DNA from: a virus
Length of the DNA stretch: 64,000 nucleotides
Strand: one strand, 5' to 3'
Virus record (IMG/VR): IMGVR_UViG_3300010399_000001
Span: 51,047 to 115,046 of that record
The first letter of the stretch is position 1. Each line of letters starts with the position of its first letter. This document shows, piece by piece, positions 14,466-22,635 of the stretch. A program made the position numbers and the translations under genes. Below the pieces are notes generated by a model. It saw nothing but the letters and a program-made list of their open reading frames with translations, made no database searches and was not told the origin of the DNA.

Positions 14466-14670
14466 CGGTCCGGATCGAATCACCGTTTGCCTGGACGCAG
14501 ACGCCAGGGCCGCCCTGGCTCGCCTGCTAGGCCGTACTGATCACTCCAAGACGGAGGTCACGCAGCGCGCGCTGAAGGTCTACGACCTCGTGGACGATTC
14601 CATCCGCAAGGGCGGCAGGGTCTACGTCGAGGATGCAGACGGCAAGTTCATCGAGGTGAGAATCCTATGA
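14455..14670 (+). CDS. Ribbon-helix-helix-like small regulator
   Basis: 71 aa from GTG 14455, AGAAGG upstream. DRITVCLDADARAALARLLG then SKTEVTQRALKVYDLV has the strand-helix-helix order of CopG/MetJ repressors. Candidate DNA-binding protein, target unknown. A second protein of this shape is at 16359. Confidence 0.55.
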   Translation: MATDGPDRITVCLDADARAALARLLGRTDHSKTEVTQRALKVYDLVDDSIRKGGRVYVEDADGKFIEVRIL

Positions 14671-14876
14671 GCGACGTGGCCCAGGCGCGGCACGTGATCG
14701 ACCATTGGGATACGGCCGCCAAGATAGGCGATGACGAGTGGGAGCTGGACGGTCACGAGTTCACCAGGCAGGAGGCGCTGGATAAGGTCGCCAGACTGCG
14801 CTCGATCGTGCCAACGATGGATCACCGCCCTGTGCACGTGACCGGGCACATCCAGTTCACCGAGGAGGCTCCGTGA
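14667..14876 (+). CDS. Small unknown protein, paralogue of next gene
   Basis: 69 aa from ATG 14667. Ends in RPVHVTGHIQFTEEAP, closely like the end of the next protein (RAVHVTTSMRFTEED), and both carry a D.WEL..H/KR core, so the two arose by tandem duplication. Function unknown. Confidence 0.65.
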   Translation: MSDVAQARHVIDHWDTAAKIGDDEWELDGHEFTRQEALDKVARLRSIVPTMDHRPVHVTGHIQFTEEAP

Positions 14877-15085
14877 GCAAGGAGCCGCTGCAAGGTGAGA
14901 CTTCCGAGGACTACTGGGACCTGATCGCGCCGACCGGCATCGGCGGCGGCTGGGAGCTGTTCGGTAAGAGGCTGGATAAGCAGTCCGCCAAGAATCAGGC
15001 TGCCAATGCCAACGGCATGTTCCCGCTTGCCGATGTGCGCGCAGTGCACGTCACCACGTCTATGCGCTTCACCGAGGAGGACTAG
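14873..15085 (+). CDS. Small unknown protein, paralogue of 14667 gene
   Basis: 70 aa from GTG 14873, overlapping its paralogue by four bases. Shares the GWELFGKRLDKQSA/DEWELDGHEFTRQEA core and the C-terminal VHVT...FTEE strand. Function unknown. Confidence 0.65.
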   Translation: MSKEPLQGETSEDYWDLIAPTGIGGGWELFGKRLDKQSAKNQAANANGMFPLADVRAVHVTTSMRFTEED

Positions 15086-15294
15086 TGGAGCCTCTATTCG
15101 AAGTCATGGACTGGGTGATGCTCCAGAACTGCCCCAGCCCCGGCATGGTGCTGGACCGCCAGGTGCGCGAGGGTGACTTCCATTACCGGATGGACTGGCC
15201 GGATCACCCGAAGGATCACAAGTACTACCCGCAAAGCGATCTACTGCCGACCCGTGCGCCCAGTGAGCATGGGGCGCAGAGTGATGTCGGATAA
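15085..15294 (+). CDS. Small unknown protein
   Basis: 69 aa from GTG 15085, overlapping the previous stop. VMLQNCPSPGMVLDRQVREG and a YYPQSDLLP end suggest a small SH3-like beta barrel; that is a guess. No family recognised. Confidence 0.55.
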   Translation: MEPLFEVMDWVMLQNCPSPGMVLDRQVREGDFHYRMDWPDHPKDHKYYPQSDLLPTRAPSEHGAQSDVG

Positions 15295-15309
15295 CGAGAG
15301 GAGCAGGTC

Positions 15310-15492
15310 ATGAGGGGTTTCTTCGCAGCACTGATCAGCGGTGCAGTCGTGCTCACCGGTCATGTGGTCGGGTTCCCCATGTGGGAGGACTTCACGGCCG
15401 GAGTCGTGCTGGGCTCCCTGCTCGGCGGACCGACGACCACGATGCTGTGGGATGACGGCCATAAGCGCAAGAACAAGAGACTGCCGAAGTAG
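15310..15492 (+). CDS. Small membrane protein
   Basis: 60 aa, ATG 15310 with GAGAGGAG upstream. One or two hydrophobic segments (FFAALISGAVVLTGHVVG and TAGVVLGSLLGGP) and a basic C-terminus (HKRKNKRLPK), giving an N-out or hairpin topology. Could be a small holin-like or host-membrane protein; it is far from the endolysin. Confidence 0.55.
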   Translation: MRGFFAALISGAVVLTGHVVGFPMWEDFTAGVVLGSLLGGPTTTMLWDDGHKRKNKRLPK

Positions 15493-15515
15493 ATGGCAGT
15501 CGACGGTAGACGACG

Positions 15516-15971
15516 ATGAAGGGATCGAATGATGGGGGTCTTCCAGAAGCGGGGCGGCTCGGCATGCATCGTGACGGGCTGCACGGACCCGATGCTGGCA
15601 CTGGTGCTCGCGATGGCGCTGGTGAAGGTCGCGCCGAAGGTGCGCAAGAGGCGGGCGAGGTAAGCCGGGAGAAGACGAAGCTGTCGCCGGAGAGGTGGGC
15701 TGCAACAGTCACTTTCGTACTGGCGAATCAGCCGGAGCTGGCTGGCGTGACGGTGCAGGCGATGCAGGAGGGAATCCTCATCGCCAATGACCGCCTGCGC
15801 GACCGCGTTGCTGCCGTCAGCCTGGGGTTGGTCGAGGCCATGAACACGAGGCTGACCCACAAGAAGCGGCGGCATGACGTGATCATCCGCGCGATCAAGG
15901 CCAGCGTCGTGTTCGGCTCGAAGTGGTCCGACGACATGATCGCCAGCGAGAGCGAGGCGCAGAAGGAATGA
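15516..15971 (+). CDS. Unknown protein, start uncertain
   Basis: 151 aa from ATG 15516, or 135 aa from ATG 15564. The first 55 residues are Gly/Asp/Ala-rich and lie over a second frame (15532-15663), so the real start may be later. The C-terminal 95 residues are a convincing helical domain (ERWAATVTFVLANQPELAGV). Confidence 0.5.
   Translation: MKGSNDGGLPEAGRLGMHRDGLHGPDAGTGARDGAGEGRAEGAQEAGEVSREKTKLSPERWAATVTFVLANQPELAGVTVQAMQEGILIANDRLRDRVAAVSLGLVEAMNTRLTHKKRRHDVIIRAIKASVVFGSKWSDDMIASESEAQKE
15532..15663 (+). CDS. Possible 43-aa membrane protein overlapping 15516 gene
   Basis: ATG 15532 has AAGGGA eight bases upstream, a better site than that of the overlapping frame. Product has one hydrophobic segment (DPMLALVLAMALVKVA) and a basic tail (RKRRAR), like the other mini membrane proteins nearby. 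Confidence 0.4.
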   Translation: MGVFQKRGGSACIVTGCTDPMLALVLAMALVKVAPKVRKRRAR

Positions 15972-16090
15972 GCGCCGCAGATCTCGCCAGGGCTCATCCC
16001 GCAGCAGCGCAGGTCGTCCTCGGGGTCTATGTGACCTTTCTGGTCGGCGCTGGGATCTGGTTGGTTATTCAGTTATGGAGGCGCAGGTGA
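15968..16090 (+). CDS. 40-aa single-pass membrane protein
   Basis: ATG 15968 overlaps the previous stop; AAGGA upstream. One clear membrane helix (VVLGVYVTFLVGAGIWLVIQ) and a basic WRRR end. Function unknown. Confidence 0.55.
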   Translation: MSAADLARAHPAAAQVVLGVYVTFLVGAGIWLVIQLWRRR

Positions 16091-16362
16091 GCGACCAGCC
16101 AAGCTTGGGGCCGGAGCAGATCGACAGGGTCGGCTGTACCTGCTACGGGTGCATCCTTGATCGGAACGTGCCCTTGGATCGGGCGACCGTGACGCAGGTG
16201 CACGACATGCTTCAGGGTCGGCTCATCAATGCCACCGGCATCGACAGAAGCGAGTTCCTGACCGTCTGTGACGGCACCGGCAAGGTCGTACGGGTGATCA
16301 AGCCGGAGAGCAACGATGAGTTTCTCGACGCGATAAACACGAACAACTGGAGGATCAGATGA
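16087..16362 (+). CDS. Small unknown protein with N-terminal Cys pair
   Basis: 91 aa if GTG 16087 (GGAGG upstream, GTGA overlap) is the start; ATG 16075 would add four residues. CTCYGC near residue 17 could bind metal with another ligand. No family recognised. Confidence 0.55.
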   Translation: MSDQPSLGPEQIDRVGCTCYGCILDRNVPLDRATVTQVHDMLQGRLINATGIDRSEFLTVCDGTGKVVRVIKPESNDEFLDAINTNNWRIR

Positions 16363-16589
16363 TGGACGAGCAAGGACCCGCCGAAGTCTCAGTCGAAGAT
16401 CCGGATGAGCTGGACTGCGCACCGCCCGGCGCGAAGCTGGTGGTGTATCCGATCCGCTTCCCGGCCGATCGGGTCGAGCAGCTGCGGCGGGTCGCGGAGT
16501 CCAGGGATGTCAAGCCCACCGTCCTGGTGCGCGACTTCACCCTTATGATGCTCGATGTCGTCGATCGCAAGGGTGCGGAAACCAGGTGA
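16359..16589 (+). CDS. Ribbon-helix-helix-like small protein
   Basis: 76 aa. YPIRFPADRVEQLRRVAESR then KPTVLVRDFTLMMLDVV has the strand-helix-helix form of CopG-like repressors; the first 25 residues are acidic. Candidate regulator. Confidence 0.5.
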   Translation: MMDEQGPAEVSVEDPDELDCAPPGAKLVVYPIRFPADRVEQLRRVAESRDVKPTVLVRDFTLMMLDVVDRKGAETR

Positions 16590-16936
16590 GCGCACTGCTC
16601 GGCGGTATCATCGATGCCGCTGCTGGCGGCCTTGGCGGTTACGTGTTCGGACGCATTCGCGGTGCGATGCTCAAACCGAAACCGAAGCCGGACCCGACGC
16701 CGATCTGTCTGTGCAGTCACGCCATCTCGTTCCATGAGGACAAAATCGGGCGGTGCATCAACGTCGACCTGAAGAAACTCAATACCGAGGTGGCCGCCCT
16801 CGACGGCAACGGTGACGTGATCTTCGATGATGACGACTATCCGGTGTTCAATGTCACCGAGTCATTCGTCGAGAAGCCGTGCGGCTGCCTGCACTACGTC
16901 GGTCCAGATCCGATACCGACGATGATCGCACTCTGA
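16586..16936 (+). CDS. Membrane-anchored Cys/His protein, paralogue of next gene
   Basis: 116 aa from GTG 16586. Gly-rich membrane segment (GGIIDAAAGGLGGYVFG), a KPKPKPDP linker, then CLCSHAISFHE and a C-terminal CGCLHYVGPDP. The next protein has the same plan (membrane segment, basic linker, CGCTHHLALHD, CACRQYIGPP). Proteins of this layout are common in Streptomyces phages; the Cys/His set probably binds metal on the inner face. Confidence 0.6.
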   Translation: MSALLGGIIDAAAGGLGGYVFGRIRGAMLKPKPKPDPTPICLCSHAISFHEDKIGRCINVDLKKLNTEVAALDGNGDVIFDDDDYPVFNVTESFVEKPCGCLHYVGPDPIPTMIAL

Positions 16937-16949
16937 GGGGGTGAAATAG

Positions 16950-17210
16950 ATGAGTGGACAACTCATAGAAGGTGCCGTGATCGCATTCGCGGCAGTCGGC
17001 ATCGGCTTCAGCCTGCCAAGTAGGCGCAGGAGGCCGAACCCGAAGAAGGCGATCTGTGGCTGCACACACCACCTGGCCCTGCATGATCCGGAGACCAGGG
17101 AATGCAGCTCCACCGTACCGGTGCCGATTTACGACAGCACTGGTGAGGTGAGAGGCTACGAGCGCAAGCCATGCGCCTGTAGGCAGTACATCGGGCCGCC
17201 TGCGGCCTAG
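16950..17210 (+). CDS. Membrane-anchored Cys/His protein, paralogue of 16586 gene
   Basis: 86 aa, ATG 16950 with GAGGGGGTG upstream. N-terminal membrane helix (GAVIAFAAVGIGFSL), SRRRRPNPKK linker, then ICGCTHHLALHDPETRECS and PCACRQYIGPP. Last gene of the plus-strand cluster; ends at a two-way terminator. Confidence 0.6.
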   Translation: MSGQLIEGAVIAFAAVGIGFSLPSRRRRPNPKKAICGCTHHLALHDPETRECSSTVPVPIYDSTGEVRGYERKPCACRQYIGPPAA

Positions 17211-17219
17211 AACGACAAA

Positions 17220-17253
17220 ACAGCCCTCCGGCCCCGAAGGACCGGAGGGCTGT
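17220..17253. terminator. Bidirectional terminator between convergent operons
   Basis: A stem of about 13 bp (ACAGCCCTCCGG with CCGGAGGGCTGT) with a short loop, flanked by AAAA on the left, sits exactly between the plus-strand cluster (ends 17210) and the minus-strand late operon (ends 17274). Confidence 0.75.
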
Positions 17254-17273
17254 TGCCATCTCCCGAGATGATC

Positions 17274-18254
17274 TTAGTTGATGCCGAGTGCCGCACTGGT
17301 ACGCGGACCGGCGATGCCATCGGCCACAAGGCCTCGGGTCATCTGGAAGTGCACTAGCGCAGTCATCGTGAGCGGGCCCGCCATGCCATCGATGGCCAGG
17401 CGCGAGCCGTGCCCATTCAGAGCGCCCTGTACGAGCTTTACGCGGGCCACCAGAGCACCCCACGTATGCGGGCCGCAGATGCCATCGGCAGCGAGCCCAT
17501 GAGCGCTCTGGAAGGCTCGCAGGGCTGCCAGGGTGCGAGGCCCGAAGGTCCCATCCTGAGCCCCCGGAACCTGCCCGGCGAGCATGAGTGAGCGCTGCAT
17601 CAGGATCACAGCGGCTCCGGTGCTGCCCTCGCGCAGGATGGGCAGATTGGCGGGCTGCGGCACGGTAGAGGCAGCGGGCCACTGCCCGTACTCGTCGGTC
17701 ATCGCTTCATCCAGATCGACCTGCACGCCGCCGATGTAGTTATCGACAGCCGTCTGGCGGATGGAAGCCGACCCATGCCACTTAGTCGGATTGCCGGACC
17801 AGGCGAAGGTCTGCCATGCGTACCTGAATCCCGCTGCGAGGGTGGCTGCAACGGTGTCGTACCCACCATAAACGCCGACCAGATCCTTCGATCCCTCGGC
17901 GTCCGCCACGCCATGAAGATAGTCGAGCACCGTGGAGATCTGGGCGAGAGTGGCGTCGAAGTCGACCGAGTAGTAGATAGGCACGCTTGCCGGGGCTCCG
18001 AGCGCCTGAGCCTGTGCGCGGGCCGTCCTGCCATCCGCTAGGCCGCCCTGATAGCCGCGCAGAGCCATCTGGGCGGTCGTCTCCCAGTTGAGAACGACCG
18101 AGATGCCAGCGCCATGCAGTGCGGAAAGCTCAGTGGCGGTCAGATTCTTGGAGGGGTCAGTCGACAGGTAGCGGCAGACAAACCCGATACCGGCGGACTT
18201 CAGGGATGAGGTGTCCGGATGGGTGAATGCGTAGTCGGCACCGGCAGTGGTCAT
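17274..18254 (-). CDS. lysA: Endolysin: DUF1906 glycoside-hydrolase-like domain plus two PG-binding domains
   Basis: 326 aa. Residues 1-200 match the DUF1906/Rv2525c-like TIM-barrel (GADYAFTHPD, GIGFVCRYL, YYSVDFDA, QTAVDNYIGGVQVDLDEA). Two PG_binding_1 repeats follow: GAAVILMQRSLM...DGTFGPRTLAALRAFQ and KLVQGALNGHG...DGMAGPLTMTALVHFQ. Known family lysins of Streptomyces phages cut peptidoglycan. Last gene of the late operon, overlapping the holin candidate by four bases, so released at lysis. Confidence 0.85.
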   Translation of the reverse strand: MTTAGADYAFTHPDTSSLKSAGIGFVCRYLSTDPSKNLTATELSALHGAGISVVLNWETTAQMALRGYQGGLADGRTARAQAQALGAPASVPIYYSVDFDATLAQISTVLDYLHGVADAEGSKDLVGVYGGYDTVAATLAAGFRYAWQTFAWSGNPTKWHGSASIRQTAVDNYIGGVQVDLDEAMTDEYGQWPAASTVPQPANLPILREGSTGAAVILMQRSLMLAGQVPGAQDGTFGPRTLAALRAFQSAHGLAADGICGPHTWGALVARVKLVQGALNGHGSRLAIDGMAGPLTMTALVHFQMTRGLVADGIAGPRTSAALGIN

Positions 18255-18718
18255 GAGCTTGCCTCCGGGGGAGATGGGGCTAGTTGAGATAGGTGCTCGA
18301 TGATCTTCTCGATTCGGTCATCCTGAGCGGTCAGATGCGACTGTATCTCCAGAGCCTCGTGCAGCGCGGCGGAGGCATCCTTGAAGGTCTGCTCCGCTCG
18401 CGCGTCCGAGGCCTGGGCCTGCACGTTCTGGCCGACCATGATGATCGAGAGAAGGACCAGCTGGAGGAAGGTCTGCGCGATCCACGAGATGATCGCAGCC
18501 GTGCCCAGCCGGATAGCGGACGGTAGGGAGATGCAGTCGAACAGCGCGAACGCATAGGCGCACCACATGCTGCCGACTATCTTGGTGATCACCAGGGCAA
18601 GGCGGGTGTTGAAGCGGGTGATCACACTGCCGGTCGGGTGCTGATCTGCGACCTTGACCGGGCCCTCTTGCCTGCGCTGTTCGATGTGAGGGTGCGGCAT
18701 GTGCTCATAGGTACTCAT
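18251..18718 (-). CDS. Holin candidate (two-helix membrane protein with coiled coil)
   Basis: 155 aa. Two membrane segments (LVITKIVGSMWCAYAFALFD and IISWIAQTFLQLVLLSIIMV) followed by an amphipathic helix (QDDRIEKIIEHLSQLA). The layout resembles DUF1003-type membrane proteins found in actinophage lysis cassettes. Immediately upstream of the endolysin. Confidence 0.65.
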   Translation of the reverse strand: MSTYEHMPHPHIEQRRQEGPVKVADQHPTGSVITRFNTRLALVITKIVGSMWCAYAFALFDCISLPSAIRLGTAAIISWIAQTFLQLVLLSIIMVGQNVQAQASDARAEQTFKDASAALHEALEIQSHLTAQDDRIEKIIEHLSQLAPSPPEASS

Positions 18719-19053
18719 CGGTGCGTCACCAAGAGTGTGACGACGATGGCCATGGCTGCGATCAGCAACCCAGTGGCGGTACCGAGGATCGTGATCAAGA
18801 ACCGACTGCGGTTGGTGTCCTTCTCTTCCACTCTCTCCTCCGTCTCCTTCTCCTTCGTGATGGCGTTCACCTTGATTTCGACTGCACCGACGCGGTGCTC
18901 AAGATTGTTCACGTCAGCTCTATCCGCCTTACCGGTCAGGACGTTCATCATCAAGTCCAGCTTGCCGTCCAGGCGCGATATCAATTCCTTGACGGAGAAG
19001 ACGATTGCCGGTTCCTCAGCCACTAGTGACCTCCAGTATTCGGCCATGGGCAT
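18715..19053 (-). CDS. Second holin/membrane protein candidate
   Basis: About 112 aa from ATG 19053 (ATG 19047 or GTG 19074 also possible, no strong ribosome site). A coiled-coil region (EHRVGAVEIKVNAITKEKET) precedes one C-terminal membrane helix (FLITILGTATGLLIAAMAIV). Tail-anchored topology and position suggest a holin partner. Confidence 0.6.
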   Translation of the reverse strand: MPMAEYWRSLVAEEPAIVFSVKELISRLDGKLDLMMNVLTGKADRADVNNLEHRVGAVEIKVNAITKEKETEERVEEKDTNRSRFLITILGTATGLLIAAMAIVVTLLVTHR

Positions 19054-19104
19054 CACGGGCGCCGTCCGCCACACCTGATAGGGCCGCTAGGGCGAGGATT
19101 GGCA

Positions 19105-19545
19105 TCATGCGTCCTTGGCCGGAACGAACTCAGCGGCGGGCTTGGCCCCGGCGCGATGCCAACGTAGGGTCTCCCAAAGGGCTGAGGGAATGACGTGAAC
19201 CCCGTAGTGCGTGCGGTGGTGGTTGGTGCACAGGACTTCCAGGTTGCCGGGTGACTCCACCCATGCCTGGAAGTCCTCATCGTTCTCGAAGTGCAGTCCA
19301 AGCCCCTGCTCGACCCGATGAGAGTCCACCGCGTTGATCTGCGAGAACTCCACGTGGCTGTGATGCAGCTCGGGTCCACCACCACACAGGTCGTCGTTGA
19401 TGATGCACTTCCACAAGCCCTGACGCTTGAGCCGCGCCTTGGCCTGCTCGAACAGATGGTAGTGCGGGTCGTCCTCGCGCGGCTCATGCTCGGGCACATG
19501 CGCGAGGATGTGCAGGGTCATCGACTGATCATGCTCTGCCGTCAT
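19105..19545 (-). CDS. HNH-like endonuclease
   Basis: 146 a. Cys/His-rich: CIINDDLCGG, ELHHSHVEFSQ and NLEVLCTNHHRTHYGVHVI, the beta-beta-alpha metal core of HNH nucleases (HH...N...H). Located between tail-fibre genes and the lysis cassette. It may be a free-standing homing-type nuclease or a packaging helper; packaging HNH genes usually lie beside the terminase, which is not the case here. Confidence 0.7.
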   Translation of the reverse strand: MTAEHDQSMTLHILAHVPEHEPREDDPHYHLFEQAKARLKRQGLWKCIINDDLCGGGPELHHSHVEFSQINAVDSHRVEQGLGLHFENDEDFQAWVESPGNLEVLCTNHHRTHYGVHVIPSALWETLRWHRAGAKPAAEFVPAKDA

Positions 19546-19553
19546 AGCTTCTC

Positions 19554-20267
19554 CTAGACCAGAAGGGTGATAGCAAGCGATACGTGACCGCCAGTTACGT
19601 TCACTGCCGCAGCGGCCTCTGCGTATGCGCCTAGCTGGATGAGGTCGCCAGCATTGAACTGCTGGATGTCCGCCACCTGGCAGTCCCCACCGTTTATCAC
19701 GATGTACTCGGAACCCCGAGCAAAGACCGTGCCGTTCTTAGTGAGAACTGGAGCCTGGGAGAAGCTGGTGGATGCCAGGGTGGTGCCGATGGTCCCGTGA
19801 ACCAGCCAGTACCCTCCGGAGAAGGGGATGGTGAAGCGGTGATTGGCGGCGGAGAACATGCCGTGCGGATCTTCTCCGGTCGCAACGCTGTTGAGGTTTA
19901 GAACATCGAAGCCGGACTGCCCCGAGCGGGATGTGAGCGTCTGAGATCCAGTCTGCGTCGCCCGGCCGTGATAGTTCCCACCCCCATGACGCCACCACGT
20001 GCCAGGCGTACCGGCAACCGCACAGATCCACACGAAGCCGTCTTGCGAGATGATCATGTCGCCTTGCAGGAATGTCCCCGATGTAGGTGGCCCTGCGGTC
20101 GTGCCGCCTACATATCTAGACGCAGAGGGTGCGCCGACAGTTACGGCCTGGATGCCATTGGAGACCGTTACCTGAGTCGTAGGATCTGAACCATTGAGCA
20201 GGTTGCTGACCTGATTGATGTCCTGGGCATTGAGAAATGTACCAGTCGAGACGGTATACAACGACAT
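19554..20267 (-). CDS. Tail fibre-like protein, paralogue 4 of 4
   Basis: 237 aa. Shares with the three genes upstream a start MxLYTV, the DINQVSNLLNGSDPTTQVTV anchor and the SRYVGGTTAGPPTSGTFLQGD...CAVAGTPGTWW block. The C-terminal 120 residues (HGRATQTGSQTLTSRSG onward) form a distinct beta-rich domain, C1q/TNF-like in look. Probably a receptor-binding or particle-decorating protein. Four tandem copies suggest diversification. Confidence 0.65.
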   Translation of the reverse strand: MSLYTVSTGTFLNAQDINQVSNLLNGSDPTTQVTVSNGIQAVTVGAPSASRYVGGTTAGPPTSGTFLQGDMIISQDGFVWICAVAGTPGTWWRHGGGNYHGRATQTGSQTLTSRSGQSGFDVLNLNSVATGEDPHGMFSAANHRFTIPFSGGYWLVHGTIGTTLASTSFSQAPVLTKNGTVFARGSEYIVINGGDCQVADIQQFNAGDLIQLGAYAEAAAAVNVTGGHVSLAITLLV

Positions 20268-20275
20268 AGCGCCCC

Positions 20276-21022
20276 CTAGTTTCCCATGAACGTGCCCTGA
20301 AGGACGTTGTCGGTGTAGCCGAGAGTTACCGAGTATGAGCCCTCGCTGTAGATACCGAGCTGAATGACATCACCGACGACAGTGGTCACCAGAGAGGAGA
20401 CCTGGACGCTGGGCGTCCCGTAGCCGAGGAACTGGGAGCCAAAGCAATATGGCTGACCGTTCTTGAGCAGCAATATTCCGATGTCCTCACCAACGGTTCC
20501 ACCGCCTAGCGAGATCGAACCGGAGAACAGGTAGGTGCCCGGATACTGAATGGTGATCGCCGATTGAACGGCAGAGCTGCCGGGGAAGTTATGAACCTTC
20601 TGCCCGATAACCTCATCGAAGTTGACGATATCGAATCCGGTGCGACCCGTTCTCGTGGTGAACACTTGACCGGTATTGAGTACTCGTATACCACCAGCCG
20701 TATTGCCGCCGCCGATGCGGTACCACGTGCCGGGGGTGCCAGCTGAGACGCAGACCCAGAGGCACAGCAGCACTGGATCTGTCATCAGATCACCGACAGC
20801 CCAGGTGCCGGATGTCGGAGGCCCACCGGTCGCCGAGCCGATCGCTGCCGACATTCCTACTAGACCGGTCGCAGCAGTAGCACCCGTAAGCTGGGCGCGG
20901 ATACGATTGGCGATCGTTATGCCGCCCTGCATCGGCCCAGAGGTCCCGCTCAGCAGCATGATCGCCTGGTTCAGGTCTTGCGCTGCGGGTGGATAGGTGT
21001 TCTGCACCGTATATAGCGCCAC
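20276..21022 (-). CDS. Tail fibre-like protein, paralogue 3 of 4
   Basis: 248 aa. N-terminal anchor (QDLNQAIMLLSGTSGPMQGG), then a GGPPTSGTWAVGD...CVSAGTPGTWYRIGG linker common to the family, then a beta domain starting TRTGRTGFDIVNFDE. The last domain is related to that of the 19554 gene (both have G.SGFDVLNL / TGFDIVNFD). Confidence 0.65.
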   Translation of the reverse strand: MALYTVQNTYPPAAQDLNQAIMLLSGTSGPMQGGITIANRIRAQLTGATAATGLVGMSAAIGSATGGPPTSGTWAVGDLMTDPVLLCLWVCVSAGTPGTWYRIGGGNTAGGIRVLNTGQVFTTRTGRTGFDIVNFDEVIGQKVHNFPGSSAVQSAITIQYPGTYLFSGSISLGGGTVGEDIGILLLKNGQPYCFGSQFLGYGTPSVQVSSLVTTVVGDVIQLGIYSEGSYSVTLGYTDNVLQGTFMGN

Positions 21023-21032
21023 GCGGTGCCCC

Positions 21033-21842
21033 CTATTCGACGTGCCAGACCGAGATGTACGTACGATCCGGACCCGACACGTCTACATTGAAAGCCGCCG
21101 GGGCGGATGCAAGCGGACTCATCGCGAGTTGCATACCTGGTCCGGCGTTCATGAAAGCGCAGAAGTAGGTGCCGGTATACTTATGCGTATTGTCCTGCAC
21201 CGCAGAGATCTGGATACCGGCCGGGCCGACGGTATTCATGGCTGTGAATAGCCACGAGACATTCATCGAGTTGACGCCAGAACCATGCACTGCCGCTGCG
21301 ATACCCCAGATGCCGTCGAATGGGATCTGGATTGCGATACCAGGGCCGAAGATACTCGGCCTGATCATCCCTCGCGGATCGAAGTCGACAGTATCACCCG
21401 TGACGTATGTGATCAGAGTCGTAGAGACTGACACCGCAGCGGTCTGATGGATGCGGCATACGTATCCAGATACTCCCGTGGGGCTAGAGTCTAGCCCCTC
21501 ATTCGTCACGTAGTTGTATACGCCGATTGGGCCGCCCGTGCTGGCCCAGGATAGATCCCCGTTCTGATAATACGTACCCTGACCCATTCCCTGACCATCG
21601 AAGTCAGTCGGGAATGGAGAATCGGAGAACGTTGAATAGTTGAAGTTGAATGTCGGCTGATTCGGATATGGGGTACGGCCGCCGACATAACGCAGAGGGG
21701 CTGGGGCGGGGGAGAGCTGGGCGGAGATGGGGCCATTGACCGTCACCTGGGTATTGGTCGTCGTGCCGTTTAGCAGATTGACTACCTGATTGAGATCGGC
21801 GGCGCTGCTCGTGTTGCCCTCGGTGATGAGAGTTAGCGCCAT
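21033..21842 (-). CDS. Tail fibre-like protein, paralogue 2 of 4
   Basis: 269 aa. Same anchor (ADLNQVVNLLNGTTTNTQVTV) but the central PPTSGT/PGTW block is replaced by a Pro/Tyr/Asn-rich segment; the C-terminal domain (VDFDPRGMIRPSIFGPGIAI) is divergent. Likely a receptor-binding variant. Confidence 0.65.
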   Translation of the reverse strand: MALTLITEGNTSSAADLNQVVNLLNGTTTNTQVTVNGPISAQLSPAPAPLRYVGGRTPYPNQPTFNFNYSTFSDSPFPTDFDGQGMGQGTYYQNGDLSWASTGGPIGVYNYVTNEGLDSSPTGVSGYVCRIHQTAAVSVSTTLITYVTGDTVDFDPRGMIRPSIFGPGIAIQIPFDGIWGIAAAVHGSGVNSMNVSWLFTAMNTVGPAGIQISAVQDNTHKYTGTYFCAFMNAGPGMQLAMSPLASAPAAFNVDVSGPDRTYISVWHVE

Positions 21843-21845
21843 CGG

Positions 21846-22625
21846 TCACATCCACCCGTACAGATAGAAGCGCGATCCGGCGACGAAGTTACCGGATGCG
21901 GGGTACAGCTTGAGCGAAGTGACCGGACCTACGTTGGTCGTGCTACCACCGAACACGCCCGCAATACCCGTAGCGGAGTTGCCGAGATTCACGCAGGTCG
22001 CCACGATTGGAATATAGTTGGTGTCCTGCGCGCCATTAATATCGACAGTGCCGCTTCCGAAGTAGTTCGCGTTGCTGCTGGTGCCCGGTAGCGTACCGAT
22101 CAGAAGATTTGCAGTAAGCGACAGAGCCCCGGCGACGGTGCTGTTGTTGGCGTCGATAAACTGCGACAGGTATGAGCTAGAGGTGACTCCGTTCACCTGC
22201 ATGTTCATATTCTGCGTCACAGTGGCAGCATCCCCCTTGGCATGCCACTTGAGCGTGAGACAGTTGAACGCTGGAATGCTTGAGAAGGTGATCGATGCTA
22301 GTGAGCTGATCAGTGTCTGCGAGCTGATCAGCGTCGGGCCGGTGCTCCATGTGCCGGGACTGCCACCAGCCGTGCACACCCATTCCACCCCGAGGGTGCT
22401 ATCGATGATGAAGTCACCGGCGACGAAGGTGCCGGAAGACGGTGGTCCGCCAGCGATCTGTCCGACGTACCCACCGGAACCGGCCGTAGCACCAGAGAGC
22501 TGGGCGCGGATACGACCGGAGTTGGTGATCTGAACGCCTGTAGTCGTGCCGTTAAGCAGGTTGGTGAACTGATTCACGTCATTTGGGGAGATGACGGAAG
22601 CGGCCTGCACCGCATATAGAGCCAC
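21846..22625 (-). CDS. Tail fibre-like protein, paralogue 1 of 4
   Basis: 259 aa. Anchor NDVNQFTNLLNGTTTGVQI and linker IAGGPPSSGTFVAGD...CTAGGSPGTW are shared with the other three. The C-terminal domain (LISSQTLISSLASITFSSIP) is different, of jelly-roll-like composition. First of the tandem set after the minor tail genes. Confidence 0.65.
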   Translation of the reverse strand: MALYAVQAASVISPNDVNQFTNLLNGTTTGVQITNSGRIRAQLSGATAGSGGYVGQIAGGPPSSGTFVAGDFIIDSTLGVEWVCTAGGSPGTWSTGPTLISSQTLISSLASITFSSIPAFNCLTLKWHAKGDAATVTQNMNMQVNGVTSSSYLSQFIDANNSTVAGALSLTANLLIGTLPGTSSNANYFGSGTVDINGAQDTNYIPIVATCVNLGNSATGIAGVFGGSTTNVGPVTSLKLYPASGNFVAGSRFYLYGWM

Positions 22626-22635
22626 GGCGGACCCC

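Noticed and set aside
19105-19545. HNH protein as terminase-associated packaging nuclease
   Set aside because: It is 28 kb from the terminase genes, beside fibre and lysis genes, so a packaging role is not supported by context.
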